Assembly (NCBI GenBank): GCA_030844895.1
Contig: CM061228.1
Coordinates: 54,735,081 to 54,799,080 of the forward strand
Length of the DNA: 64,000 bases
Direction: 5' to 3'
Source: Ambrosia x helenae
Taxonomy: Eukaryota > Streptophyta > Magnoliopsida > Asterales > Asteraceae
Under the pieces are notes generated by a model that ran no database searches, was not told the DNA's origin, and saw only the letters and a list, made by a program, of their open reading frames with translations. Positions 47,478-61,141 of this stretch are shown piece by piece. Both the position numbers and the translations under genes were made by a program. The number at the start of each line of letters is the position of its first letter. Position 1 is the stretch's first letter.

Positions 47478-47753
47478 GTTAAGTGAAGTCGAGTCGATGA
47501 TAATAAGATACAAGTTATGGAAATATTAACAAGAGTAATATATAACTTGTAACACAAAGGGTAATGTAACGCCAACAAAACCTAGGATACGCGCTTAATT
47601 AAACGGGATTTGGAACAACTTGTGGTCGGGAGTTGGGTGTACAACTTGCCAAGGCACATGCACTATAGGAATAGTGACTTATACGTCTAGGACGTTTGTA
47701 GGTGCGAGACCACCCCTTTGCTATCCACCCTTTTGAGCCAGACGCAGTTTCAG

Positions 47754-48223
47754 GTGAGTTTCACGGCCCCATTTTAAACTATTTTTACGTTTTCCGGGGG
47801 AAAGATATGTTAGGGATAATGTTTGACGGATTTAATACTTGAGGTGTGACCGCCACTCGGGGTTGAGTCCTCGCCTCTATAATCATTTGTTCAGGGAAAT
47901 GAAACCGGAGGAATATTCGAATAGTACTATTGGTGCCTGACAAGGCCCACCCCTAATCGATAGCGTCGATTATGCATTAGGTTATGCCTGGGGTGCAAAT
48001 ATTCTGAACTTAAGTCGTGGGAAACCGAGTAACGACTTGGAGCGGGGCATTTTATTTATATACGTCTTGGTTTGATTATAGTCTCAAGTAGATTTATAGG
48101 AATTTGCAACTCCTATATATTGTCATAACATGGTATTCCCAAGTATTCAAGTTTTAGAAACTGAAAACCTGTGAACTCACCAATATATTTATATTGACGA
48201 AACTTTTTAAACATATCTTTCAG
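47754..48223 (+). other. Candidate intron in array LTR 2
   Basis: Same donor, branch-like and acceptor sequences as in LTR 1, 470 nt. Pairing arm CCTGTGAACTCACC is at 48168-48181. Confidence 0.55.
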
Positions 48224-48509
48224 GTAACTAGATGATGAAAGATCAGGCAAGCTGGGTCGGGGAATCTCCAATGCGACGTCGAACTTTTGTGGGGTTTCAC
48301 TTTTATTTCCCAAGGCATTTGGGATATATATGAGAAACCTCTATGTTTATTTCAAAAACAATTAACTTTTGTGTAATGTTTGAAACTGATTTGACGTCAT
48401 AATAAATGACCCATTTTCTTAAATTACTTGTGTTTAGCAATAACCTTGACTTTATGCTTTTGAACCGTCGCGCCACGTGTTTCCGCCTTTGTCGTGGTGT
48501 GACAGAACG

Positions 48510-48522
48510 TGGTATCAGAGCC
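48510..48522 (+). other. Primer-binding site, unit 2
   Basis: TGGTATCAGAGCC, exact match to the initiator-Met tRNA complement. Confidence 0.92.
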
Positions 48523-48764
48523 AAGGTTATAGCGAACTAGAGTATTTTCTTTAAAAACTAGACTATAACCGGATTTGGTTTAAAATAAAGTTTTCAAAAG
48601 AAAATATAAAGTGTTAAAAAAGTAATTTTCAAGAAGCATTGGGCATGAGGAGATTCCGACCAAGCCAGCCATGAGTATTGTTATGCTGTAACGTGAAAAT
48701 TAGAAGTTAGGAAGGTTACTATAGAGTACGCCATAACTGTCTAATTTAAATAAATCATATATAC

Positions 48765-50091
48765 ATGTACGGTTCTTTTGCCAGGATGTCCGACGCTGGA
48801 AGTATAGCGCCCAGTATCGATAGCAGCATCCAGATCATTCCTGCGCCACCGCCTGAGCCAGTAGAGCTGGTAGTACTTGACGCAGAGGACGAAGACGTAG
48901 AGATGAACGCCGACGGAGGTTCGGATGACGACTCGGATGAGACGGATCCTAGCGAGGATCCTGATTGGGCACCCGCTGTGGTCGACGCGCCGCTACCCAT
49001 TGTACCGGCCGCACCGTTAGCCCCACGCCCCATTCGAGCTATTAGGGATTTTCCCGAGGGCTGTGCCGGACCGTCCCGGCCGATCCCAGCCCATTCGGAG
49101 ACAGTAGAGTCTCCATTCGACCGACAGGCTCACGTGGAGCACGAGCCAGCACCCTTACCCCACATCCACATCCCTGCAGGCATGAGACTCCTGCCTATTC
49201 CCCGTGGGAGGAACGGATGGATATCCGATGACTCCGACGACGAGTCTGTAGCGTCGGTAGGGCACATGTTGGTGCCAGAGATTCAGCTGACCAGGAGGAG
49301 CCAGTGGCTCCAATGTTAGAGGATGCACCTGCTGATCCCATACCCCCACCAGCACCACTCGAGCCCGTACCACAGGAGGGACCAGCAGCACACATATACT
49401 CGAGGGTAGCCCCGCTGATAGCTCTGAGCTACGCAGGGCAGGCATGGCAGCTTTTGCCACCGCGAGCCCTCCTACCCCCACTGTTGTGGTATCCACTCCA
49501 GAGTGGGCCACTGTCTCTGAGCCTTTAGTAGCCCCACTAGCCGAGCCTATGCCACCACCCACCATTGCCATGACTTTACCCATCCCCACCATTCCCAGCA
49601 TGACACCTGCACCATACCCTCTAGGTGCAGGGGACCCTTATATGATGCCACCCTACTTTTCCATCAGGCCACCCGGTTTCACTCCATTACTGCCACACAT
49701 ACCAGTACCAGCCCCCTTCGGGCCCTTCCCATCCACACACCCTGATATACCCGGACCATCCCACCTTCCCAGGATGACACCCCCCTCTGGACCCGCCCAG
49801 ACCTCGACCATCACTTTAGAGCAGGATTTTCAGACTCTAGTCAACACGGTGCAGCGCACCGTGAATCAGGTTGAGCAGCAGACGAGGTTGATGTGGGCGA
49901 GGATGATTGACACTCGTGATGCCTTGGCGCATTACGCAGAGGAGCTCTTGCGCATGGATGCGCAGAGCGGGATTACTGGGGATGCACACTGGGCACATCG
50001 ACAGTTTTTGTACGAGCGCATCTCAGAGATCAGCATGACGATTAGCATGTATGCGCCGCAGTACCAGTATCCACCGCCACCGCCACAGTAG
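48765..50091 (+). pseudogene. ORF1, unit 2: two frameshifts
   Basis: Same protein as unit 1 with a 1-base loss near 49284 (GAGATTCAGCTGACC where unit 1 has GAGATTCCAGCTGTTCC) and a 2-base gain near 49391 (CACACATATACTC). Frames 48765-49319, 49304-49400 and 49444-50091 carry the N-terminal, middle and C-terminal parts. The C-terminus is complete here (ISEISMTISMYAPQYQYPPP). The spacer to gag is 50092-50563. Confidence 0.85.
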
Positions 50092-50563
50092 GATGTATCG
50101 GGGATGCACAGAAGACACACCAGCTTATGTACATATTAGCAGCAGTATGGTAGTACAGCACGGGTTATGACACTCGTCTGCATTTTGCCTAGCCGTACGG
50201 GTATTACGGCGTATGATATGATGTTTTATTATTTCAAAAGCAATGTATTGTATGAGAAATGTATTCTCCATTTTGTATTATGAACAAGCATTGTACTGAT
50301 ATTATTGAAATTAATGAAAAATCTTATTATTATGGTGAAATATGTTGTTGTCTATGATTATTATTGCTTACTCCATGTGTTGTGGTTTGTATATTTGTGT
50401 GGTGATGTTGTGTTGATTTCTATTTATATTTCTGTATGATGTATTGGTATGTTGTGTGATGACATGGTGTTGATTATTGTGTTCATGCTTTGGTTTGTTA
50501 TTTATGCTTTGTATTGTATAAATGTTTGCCAAATTAACCTTTGATAATTATTATTGAAGAAAA

Positions 50564-53500
50564 ATGGCACCTGCCACCCGAAGCAATAGTGGAGCAGACG
50601 GACTGCCCACAACACCGGCCGAGCTCGAAACCATGATATCTGAACGCATAGCCCGCGCGATCGCGGAGCACGAAGCTGCACGCTCCGAAAGATCTCGCGA
50701 CTTGACTGGGAGTGACCGACAGGAAACTTCCCCCACTGGTAAGAAGTTGAAAGTAATTGATAAAGCAATGGGAGAATATCCTAAAACTCCTATCCCGTAA
50801 TAACATACAACTTTATTAATGCAGAAACGGCCTCGCGAGAGCGTGGCTGCACTTTCAAAGCCTTCCTCGACTGCAAGCCGCTCAATTTTAACGGCACGGA
50901 AGGATCAGTTGGTCTGGTCAAATGGTTCGAGAAGACCGAGGCTGTTATTCGCATCAGTGGGTGTACCCCACGTCAGTCGGTTATGTACTCCACCAATTTG
51001 TTCTTAGACCAAGCACTGACATGGTGGAATGGTCAAGTGCAGTCTTTGGGTGATGACACTGCTTACTCTCTGTCGTGGGCAGAACTGAAGGAACTGATGA
51101 TTGCTGAGTACCGTCCGGCGAGTGAGGTACAGAAGTTGGAAACTGAGTTTTGGAACCTCACTATGGTGGGAGCAGACGTTACTGGATACACGTCTCGATT
51201 CCACGATCTTGCCAGATTGGTGCCACGATTGGTTACCCCTGAGAACAACAAAATTGAGCGCTATTTGTTCGGCCTAGCACCGCAAATACGCAGCATGGTC
51301 ACTGCTTCTAAACCTACGACCATGCGCGCGGCTATTGATCTTGCGCTCAGTCTCACCGAAGATGCCATACGCATGGGTACACTGATCCGCCAAGTTTCCG
51401 GATTAAAAATTTCTGAGGCAAGTAGTGTTGAGGCCAAGAAACAGGGATCAAGTTCAGCTGTTGTAACTAATGATCAGGGTAACAGGCAGAGGTTTGGGAA
51501 AAGAAAGAGGGATGAGGGAAAAAGGGATCGAGCGTCGGGAAGCTCGAACAAGAAAGGAAAGGGGTATGCCGCCACGGGACGTGGTAACGGTAACAAACAG
51601 GGAAACCAGGGGAGAAACAATGGATTAACTTGTGGGAAGTGCCACCGCACCGGGCACAAGACTGAAGAGTGCCGATCTGGAGCACCAAAGAACGGAGGGG
51701 CTAGACCCTGCTTTGCATGCGGGTCATTGGATCATTGGAAGAAAGATTGCCCCAAAGTCAACAATCAGGCCCGCGGCCGGGCATTTGTGATTGGAGCCGG
51801 TGATGCACGGCAAGACCCCAATGTGGTCACTGGTACGTTTCCTCTAAATGGTCATTATGCCTCTGTATTATTTGATACCGGTGCTGACTTTAGCTTCGTA
51901 TCCATTGAGTTTAAAAGACTACTTGGTTTAAAAACTAGCAAACTAGATACACCCTACTCTATAGAACTGGCTAATGGTAAAACTATTGAAACGAGAGAGG
52001 TAGCAAAAGATTGTAAGTTAGAACTCTGTGGGCACGAGTTTGGGATTGATCTATTACCGGTTGTATTGGGAAGTTTTGACATCGTTGTCGGCATGGATTG
52101 GTTGTCCGCGCACCGTGCCATTGTGGTTTGCAACGATAAAGTTATTCAAGTTCCCCTCGCAAGCGGTGAAACTCTCTCAATTCAAGGGGAAAGACACGGG
52201 ACGCCACTAAGGATTATTTCGAGCATGAAGGCTCGTAAGTGTCTGAGAAAAGGGCTTGTCGCATTCTTGGCACACGTAGTGGACAAGAAGGCCGACGAGC
52301 GAAAGTTGGAAGACATTCCAGTCGCCAGAGATTTTCCGGATGTATTTCCAGAAGATTTGCCGGGGTTGCCGCCACCTCGACAAGTCGAGTTCCGCATCGA
52401 CCTCGTTCCCGGAGCAGCTCCTGTGGCACGATCGCCATACCGCCTAGCTCCATCAGAGATGCAGGAACTGTCCAGCCAGCTACAAGAATTATTGGACAAA
52501 GGTTTTATAAGACCGAGTTTCTCACCTTGGGGAGCTCCCGTCTTATTTGTGAAGAAGAAGGATGGCACATTTCGCATGTGCATCGACTATCGAGAGCTGA
52601 ACAAGCTAACCATCAAGAATCGCTATCCTCTCCCCAGGATCGACGATTTATTTGATCAGCTCCAAGGTTCCAGCTATTACTCCAAGATCGATTTGAGGTC
52701 AGGCTATCACCAGTTGCGTATACAAGAAGAAGATGTACCAAAAACGGCCTTCAGAACCCGGTATGGACACTATGAATTTTTGGTAATGCCGTTCGGCTTG
52801 ACCAACGCACCAGCGGTTTTCATGGACCTAATGAACCGCGTATGTAAGCCATACCTGGACAAATTCGTCATTGTCTTCATTGACGATATTTTGATCTATT
52901 CACGCACGAAAGAAGACCACGAGAATCACCTTCGGTTAATTCTTGAAGTATTACGCAAAGAGAAGCTCTATGCTAAATTCTCGAAATGTGACTTTTGGAT
53001 TCGGGAAGTTCACTTTTTAGGCCACGTGGTAAACGAGAAGGGCATACACGTTGATCCAGCCAAGATCGAGGCGATTAAAAATTGGGAAGCACCTCGAACT
53101 CCTACCGAAGTACGACAATTTCTAGGCCTTGCGGGTTATTACAGAAGGTTCATCGAGAACTTTTCAAAATAGCACAAGCTTTAACCATGTTAACCCAAAA
53201 GGATAAGAAATTTGAGTGGACGGAAAAGCAAGAGGCAGCATTCCAATTGTTAAAAGACAAGTTATGTGGCGCTCCGATACTGTCACTTCCAGACGGTACG
53301 GAAGATTTTGTGGTTTACTGTGATGCCTCGCATCAAGGTTTGGGTTGTGTATTGATGCAGCGAGAAAAAGTAATAGCATATGCTTCCAGGCAACTGAAAA
53401 TCCATGAGAAGAACTACACTACACACGATTTGGAATTAGGTGCAGTGGTGTTCGCTCTCAAGATATGGAGGCACTATTTGTACGGAACCAAGTGCACGAT

Positions 53501-55163
53501 TTTCACTGATCACAAGAGTTTGCAACACATCTTCGATCAGAAGGATTTGAATATGCGACAACGGCGATGGGTTGAATTATTAAACGATTACGATTGTGAG
53601 ATAAAGTACCATCCCGGTAAGGCGAACGTCGTAGCCGACGCCTTGAGTCGCAAGGAACGGGTTAAACCATTGCGTGTTCGAGCTTTGGGATTGACTATCC
53701 ACACGAATATGACTGAACGAATTCGTGAAGCTCAAGTTAACGCCCTCAAACCCGAGAATGTCAAAGGTGAAAGGTTACGAAAGATGGTTGATTCACTGGA
53801 ACCAAAAGCGGACCAGACACTGTATTTCATGAATAGAATTTGGGTTCCAGTATATGGTGGATTGCGTGAGCTAGTATTGGCCGAAGCTCACAGTTCTAGA
53901 TATTCGGTTCACCCGGGTGCAGACAAGATGTTCCACGATTTGAAGGAACTTTATTGGTGGCCGAATTTCAAAAGGGATATAGCAGCCTATGTTGCGCGAT
54001 GTTTGACTTGCGCAAAGGTCAAGGCTGAGCACCAGAGACCTTCCGGTTTGCTCCAGCAACCGGAAATACCGGAATGGAAATGGGAACGAATCACCATGGA
54101 TTTCATTACCAAGTTACCTAAGACAACAAGCGGCCATGACATGATCTGGGTAATCGTAGATCGATTGACGAAATCTGCACACTTCCTCCCGATACGCGAA
54201 ACGGACAGGTTGGAGAAACTGACCCGTTTGTACATTAAGGAAGTGGTATCTAAACACGGTGTACCTGTTTCTATCATCTCCGATCGAGATAGTCGTTTCA
54301 CTTCCAGATTTTGGGAAAGTTTAAATGAAGCCCTCGGTACTCGCCTCGACATGAGCACCGCATATCACCCCCAAACGGATGGTCAAAGTGAACGAACCAT
54401 CCAGACCTTGGAAGATATGTTACGGGCATGCGCGATAGATTTCGGAGGTAATTGGGATACGCACTTGCCATTGGTGGAATTTTCTTATAACAACAGTTAT
54501 CATACGAGCATTCAAGCCGCACCGTTTGAAGCTCTATATGGACGCAAGTGCCGATCGCCATTATGTTGGGCGGAAGTTGGGGAAAAGCAACTCACCGGGC
54601 CCGAAATTGTTCAAGAGACCACGGATAAGGTCTTTTTGATAAAGGAACGCCTCAAAGCGGCCCGGGACCGCCAGAAAAGCTATGCTGATATGAGGCGAAA
54701 GCCTTTAGAGTTTCAAGTCGGAGACAGGGTCCTACTGAAAGTGTCACCTTGGAAAGGTGTCGCGCGCTTTGGGAAGCGCGGAAAGCTGAACCCGCGATAT
54801 ATTGGACCGTTCAAAGTCTTGTCCAGGGTAGGCACAGTGGCATACAAGCTCGAGTTGCCTCAAGAGCTTAGTGGAATACACGACACGTTTCATGTGTCGA
54901 ACTTGAAAAAGTGCCTATCCGACGAAACTCTCATTATTCCTGCTGACGAAATCCAGATTGACGACAAGTTACATTTTGTGGAAGAACCAATCGAGGTAAC
55001 TGATTGGAAGGTCCAAAAACTAAGGCGCAGCAAGATCAGATTGGTCAAAGTGCGCTGGAATGCCAAGCGTGGACCGGAGTTCACGTGGGAAAGGCTGGAC
55101 CGGATGAAGCAAAAATACCCCGCCCTATTCGAGAAGACACCTGTACCGGAGAACTCGAAGTGA
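50564..55163 (+). pseudogene. Gag-pol, unit 2: single 1-base frameshift before RNase H
   Basis: Exon 1 50564-50738, intron 50739-50824, exon 2 from 50825. Gag, protease and RT are open to 53172. A run of five A in units 1 and 3 is four A here (53166-53169), so the frame ends just after ENFSK. The remaining frame resumes and runs to the normal stop at 55163 with RNase H, integrase and chromodomain intact. This is the only break seen; it lies in a homopolymer, so a sequencing error is possible. Confidence 0.9.
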
Positions 55164-55197
55164 ATTCCGGGACGGAATTCTCTTAACGGGGGGAGAA
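55162..55197 (+). other. GGGAC-loop hairpin and polypurine tract, unit 2
   Basis: Hairpin 55162-55180 and AACGGGGGGAGAA at 55185-55197, identical to unit 1. Confidence 0.85.
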
Positions 55198-57745
55198 TGT
55201 AACAACCGGCAAAAATAAGGTAATTCCGTACAATTAATTAATATATGATTAACGTAATTAAATGCAATTATGTGTGATTTAATTATCAAGGCCTTAGGGG
55301 ATAGCAATTTCCAAATAGTGCATAGGAATGCATACGTTTAATGGTAAAGCATGATTGGATCATGTGCGAATAAGCTATCCGGTATGGACGTTGGCAATTA
55401 CCCGGTAATAATTAAATAAACGAAACGGATCCCGGACACCCAGGATATAAAATAAAGGGTATTTTCATAAGATATAATGAGTTTTGGAACTCCAAAACCA
55501 TAAATGAAAACGTCTTGTACAAATCTCCCGGTAACGAATAAAATGCGCGTATCGCACCCGATACGCGTATAACTCATAATTTCACCCGGTAAAGGCCTAA
55601 ATAACCAATCAACGCTTAAAATAGACTATATTTAAGGGTTATTAAAGGTATTTTTAATGTCCGGATAACGCGTGATTAAAACCCGAAAAATACCCGAACG
55701 ACACCCGAACGACGGGGGATTAAACATAACAAACAATGGGTAAATATTTGAAGTTGTGGACCCCACCCAAACCCACATGGGGCCGGCCTAAGGGCCTTAA
55801 TATATCCACATTTTGTGTTAATAATAATAATCTATAATCTAAGACAAAGCATGCTTTATGTAAAGACAAAAGTGTAAGAAAAAGTGTAAGTGAACATTAG
55901 TACAAAAGCAACTAGACCTTGTCCCCCTTGATAAATTTCGGCCAAGAGGCCAAATAATCCAAGACACACCACCTAAACATCATTACACTAGTATATGCAT
56001 GCTTGTTAAGTCTTGTAATAGGATCATGATGCCTTATAAAGATTTAACCAAGATTTGCAAGAAAACTATCCATACATACATACATACGGCACCTACACAC
56101 ACACACATATCCTCTTTCAAAAATCTCCCAAGTACACATATAATCTTCCATAAGATCTCTTGAATATTTGGCATCATTACATGTGATAATTATATAAATA
56201 ACACATGTTAGAAGATTGAAAACAAAGCAAAACAATCCTCTTTCTTCCCTCTCTTGGCCGTGGGTTTCCATACACACACACACATTGTTCTTTCAAGTTT
56301 TTACATCTCCAAATACTTAAAATCATCCATCATCCAAACCCCTTTTGTGTGTTTCAAGAGCTTGGAGCTAAACCACTAGGAAGAACACACTAAACCCCTC
56401 TCAAATCCAAGGTTTTTGTCTTCCCTAGCCTTGTGCTAGTAGTAAGCTTCTTAATCTTGTTTTTGATTGTTATTATTCATGTATGTGTTCCTAGTAGCAA
56501 GTTGTACATGAAGGGTTTAAAAATGGTTTTGAACATAATCTTTAATAGGTTTTCATGTGTAAAATGGAAGATTAAAGATATGAAAATAAACCATGGATTT
56601 GTTGATGATGATGTATTAGTCTTGAAAATATATAAAGTTTACATGTAAGACTAAGTAGGATGATGTTTTGGTTAAGATTTTGAAATGAACTTGAATATGT
56701 TAAAACTAACTTTAATTCATCTTATTATGATCATTTAAGTTATAATATGTGGTAAAACATGTTAGAAGTTCATAAATGAATAAGATGGAAAATTAAAGTT
56801 AACTTACTTAGATGAATGATATTTTGATAAAATGGACAAATACATAAAACACACATATAATTAGTCTTTCATATGGAATATAAGACTAACATAAGTGTTT
56901 TGATACAAAAATAACTTACCAATAAAAAGTTGAATCTTCAAAGTTAACTATTTTGAGTGAAAAATGCTAACTTTGGAAGTTAGAGTGGAAAAATGCAACT
57001 TTTGTAAGTTAAGGGACTAAAGTTGTAACTTTGAAAGTTAAGGGACTAAAATGGACATTTTAGAAACTATTAGTCCAAAAATACAAGTATGGAAAGTTTG
57101 GTGTCAAAAATGCAAGTAATAAAGTCTAAGGATGATTTTTGTAAATACTAGTAGAAATACTTGGGTATTTTGTATAAAAGTGTATTTTTGAAAGTTATAA
57201 AAATATAAAGGGTTTTAACATAAGGATTTTTATAAAATAGAGATTTTATAAAAATATTAAACAAACTTGGGAAACTTATACAAAAATGAATACTTTTATA
57301 TAAATGGGAATATAAAAGTGTTGGAAACATTTTTGTAGTTAAGTTAACAAGTTGGGTTAAAAATACATAAGTATTTTAACCATCCAAGTAACATGTGAAA
57401 ATAGGAAGAAATATGGATAATATTTCTATAAAATACATGTTGGGAAAAACTTGGAAAAATTAACTAATCGAGTTAAGATATCGAACTAAAACGCGTTAAC
57501 GAACCGTACACGGACAAAATATGAGAAAAATGCCATTGCGGCAAGATAAGAAAAATATATATTTTAAGAAGTAAAATATATATACATTATGGGTGAAAAC
57601 AAATAAACACTTTCCTAAGTGTTGGAGGATTAATTCGTGGGAGAAACACATGACATAAACAAATAAGACGTTAAAACAAACGTATATACTTAACAAGAAA
57701 AATTACACATTTATATATATGTACGCTCGTCTCGGCAAAATTCTA

Positions 57746-58052
57746 GTATATCTACTTAATGGGAAAGTAGATATGCGGGAAGGAAAGCCGCGACGAGAAG
57801 ACAAGGATATATATATGTGTATGTCGTACCAACGAAATCCTAGTATATTTATTTGAATGGGAAAATAAATATACGGTGTGGTGAGTTGAATCGGACGTTA
57901 AGAATATACGATCGAACGACAAGATCTTAGCATATTTGTTTAAATGGGAAAACAAATGTGCGGCAAAGTGAGTCGGGTCGAGGATTGAAATATATATTAT
58001 ATCGAGCGATGCGATCTTAAGTATAATTATTTAAATGGGAAAATAATTATAT
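57746..58052 (+). repeat. Array of four covarying hairpins in LTR 3
   Basis: All four stems and loops preserved, 10575 nt after those in LTR 2. Confidence 0.85.
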
Positions 58053-58328
58053 GTTAAGTGAAGTCGAGTCGATGATAATAAGATACAAGTTATGGAAATA
58101 TTAACAAGAGTAATATATAACTTGTAACACAAAGGGTAATGTAACGCCAACAAAACCTAGGATACGCGCTTAATTAAACGGGATTTGGAACAACTTGTGG
58201 TCGGGAGTTGGGTGTACAACTTGCCAAGGCACATGCACTATAGGAATAGTGACTTATACGTCTAGGACGTTTGTAGGTGCGAGACCACCCCTTTGCTATC
58301 CACCCTTTTGAGCCAGACGCAGTTTCAG

Positions 58329-58798
58329 GTGAGTTTCACGGCCCCATTTTAAACTATTTTTACGTTTTCCGGGGGAAAGATATGTTAGGGATAATGTTTG
58401 ACGGATTTAATACTTGAGGTGTGACCGCCACTCGGGGTTGAGTCCTCGCCTCTATAATCATTTGTTCAGGGAAATGAAACCGGAGGAATATTTGAATAGT
58501 ACTATTGGTGCCTGACAAGGCCCACCCCTAATCGATAGCGTCGATTATGCATTAGGTTATGCCTGGGGTGCAAATATTCTGAACTTAAGTCGTGGGAAAC
58601 CGAGTAACGACTTGGAGCGGGGCATTTTATTTATATACGTCTTGGTTTGATTATAGTCTCAAGTAGATTTATAGGAATTTGCAACTCCTATATATTGTCA
58701 TAACATGGTATTCCCAAGTATTCAAGTTTTAGAAACTGAAAACCTGTGAACTCACCAATATATTTATATTGACGAAACTTTTTAAACATATCTTTCAG
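58329..58798 (+). other. Candidate intron in array LTR 3
   Basis: TTTCAG|GTGAGT donor, acceptor ATATCTTTCAG, 470 nt. Pairing arm at 58743-58756. Confidence 0.55.
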
Positions 58799-59084
58799 GT
58801 AACTAGATGATGAAAGATCAGGCAAGCTGGGTCGGGGAATCTCCAATGCGACGTCGAACTTTTGTGGGGTTTCACTTTTATTTCCCAAGGCATTTGGGAT
58901 ATATATGAGAAACCTCTATGTTTATTTCAAAAACAATTAACTTTTGTGTAATGTTTGAAACTGATTTGACGTCATAATAAATGACCCATTTTCTTAAATT
59001 ACTTGTGTTTAGCAATAACCTTGACTTTATGCTTTTGAACCGTCGCGCCACGTGTTTCCGCCTTTGTCGTGGTGTGACAGAACG

Positions 59085-59097
59085 TGGTATCAGAGCC
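59085..59097 (+). other. Primer-binding site, unit 3
   Basis: TGGTATCAGAGCC, exact match to the initiator-Met tRNA complement. Confidence 0.92.
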
Positions 59098-59346
59098 AAG
59101 GTTATAGCGAACTAGAGTATTTTCTTTAAAAACTAGACTATAACCGGATTTGGTTAAAAGATAAAGTTTTCAAAAAAAAGAAAATATAAAGTGTTAAATA
59201 AAAGTAATTTTCAAGAAGCATTGGGCATGAGGAGATTCCGACCAAGCCAGCCATGAGTATTGTTATGCTGTAACGTGAAAATTAGAAGTTAGGAAGGTTA
59301 CTATAGAGTACGCCATAACTGTCTAATTTAAATAAATCATATATAC

Positions 59347-60669
59347 ATGTACGGTTCTTTTGCCAGGATGTCCGACGCTGGAAGTATAGCGCCCAGTATC
59401 GATAGCAGTATCCAGATCATTCCTGCGCCACCGCCTGAGCCAGTAGAGCTGGTAGTACTTGACGCAGAGGACGAAGACGTAGAGATGAACGCCGACGGAG
59501 GTTCGGATGACGACTCGGATGAGACGGATCCTAGCGAGGATCCTGATTGGGCACCCGCTGTGGTCGACGCGCCGCTACCCATTGTACCGGCCGCACCGTT
59601 AGCCCCACGCCCCATTCGAGCTATTAGGGATTTTCCCGAGGGCTGTGCCGGACCGTCCCGGCCGATCCCAGCCCATTCGGAGACAGTAGAGTCTCCATTC
59701 GACCGACAGGCTCACGTGGAGCACGAGCCAGCACCCTTACCCCACATCCACATCCCTCCAGGCATGAGACTCATGCCAATCTCCCGTGGGAGGAACGGAT
59801 GGATATCCGATGACTCCGATGACGAGTCTGTAGCTCGGTAGGGCACATGTTGGTGCCAGAGATTCAGCTGACCAGGAGGAGCCAGTGGCTCCAATGTTAG
59901 AGGATGCACCTGCTGATCCCATACCCCCACCAGCACCACTCGAGCCCGTACCACAGGAGGGACCAGCAGCACACATACTCGAGGGTAGCCCCGCTGATAG
60001 CTCTGAGCTACGCAGGGCAGGCATGGCAGCTTTTGCCACCGCGAGCCCTCCTACCCCCACTGTTGTGGTATCCACTCCAGAGTGGGCCACTGTCTCTGAG
60101 CCTTTAGTAGCCCCACTAGCCGAGCCTATGCCACCACCCACCATTGCCATGACTTTACCCATCCCCACCATTCCCAGCATGACACCTGCACCATACCCTC
60201 TAGGTGCAGGGGACCCTTATATGATGCCACCCTACTTTTCCATCAGGCCACCCGGTTTCACTCCATTACTGCCACACATACCAGTACCATTCCCCTTCGG
60301 GCCCTTCCCATCCACACACCCTGATATACCCGGACCATCCCACCTTCCCAGGATGACACCCCCTCTGGACCCGCCCAGACCTCGACCATCACTTTAGAGC
60401 AGGACTTTCAGACTCTAGTCAACACGGTGCAGCGCACCGTGAATCAGGTTGAGCAGCAGACGAGGTTGATGTGGGCGAGGATGATTGACACTCGTGATGC
60501 CTTGGCGCATTACGCAGAGGAGCTCTTGCGCATGGATGCGCAGAGCGGGATTACTGGGGATGCACACTGGGCACATCGACAGTTTTTGTACGAGCGCATC
60601 ACAGAGATCAGCATGACGATTAGCATGTATGCGCCGCAGTACCAGTATCCACCGCCACCGCCACAGTAG
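59347..60669 (+). pseudogene. ORF1, unit 3: three 1-base losses
   Basis: Losses near 59833 (TAGCTCGG for TAGCGTCGG), near 59863 (shared with unit 2) and near 60360 (one C fewer in a C run). The first leads at once to a stop at 59841. The middle is readable at 59885-60350 and the C-terminus at 60427-60669. The spacer to gag is 60670-61141. Confidence 0.85.
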
Positions 60670-61141
60670 GATGTATCGGGGATGCACAGAAGACACACCA
60701 GCTTATGTACATATTAGCAGCAGTATGGTAGTACAGCACGGGTTATGACACTCGTCTGCATTTTGCCTAGCCGTACGGGTATTACGGCGTATGATATGAT
60801 GTTTTATTATTTCAAAAGCAATGTATTGTATGAGAAATGTATTCTCCATTTTGTATTATGAACAAGCATTGTACTGATATTATTGAAATTAATGAAAAAT
60901 CTTATTATTATGGTGAAATATGTTGTTGTCTATGATTATTATTGCTTACTCCATGTGTTGTGGTTTGTATATTTGTGTGGTGATGTTGTGTTGATTTCTA
61001 TTTATATTTCTGTATGATGTATTGGTATGTTGTGTGATGACATGGTGTTGATTATTGTGTTCATGCTTTGGTTTGTTATTTATGCTTTGTATTGTATAAA
61101 TGTTTGCCAAATTAACCTTTGATAATTATTATTGAAGAAAA

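Larger units (their letters stand above)
44610..48504 (+). repeat. Array LTR 2 (3895 bp), shared by units 1 and 2
   Basis: Acts in position as both the 3' LTR of unit 1 and the 5' LTR of unit 2. It carries all LTR 1 modules: TATA at 45615, isolated hairpin at 46717, hairpin array at 47171-47477, intron candidate at 47754-48223. It shares most differences from LTR 1 with LTR 3. Confidence 0.95.
55198..59079 (+). repeat. Array LTR 3 (3882 bp), shared by units 2 and 3
   Basis: Carries TATA at 56191, the isolated hairpin at 57292, the hairpin array at 57746-58052 and the intron candidate at 58329-58798. Closest to LTR 2 except for a cluster of indels and substitutions between about 55795 and 56100. 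Confidence 0.95.
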
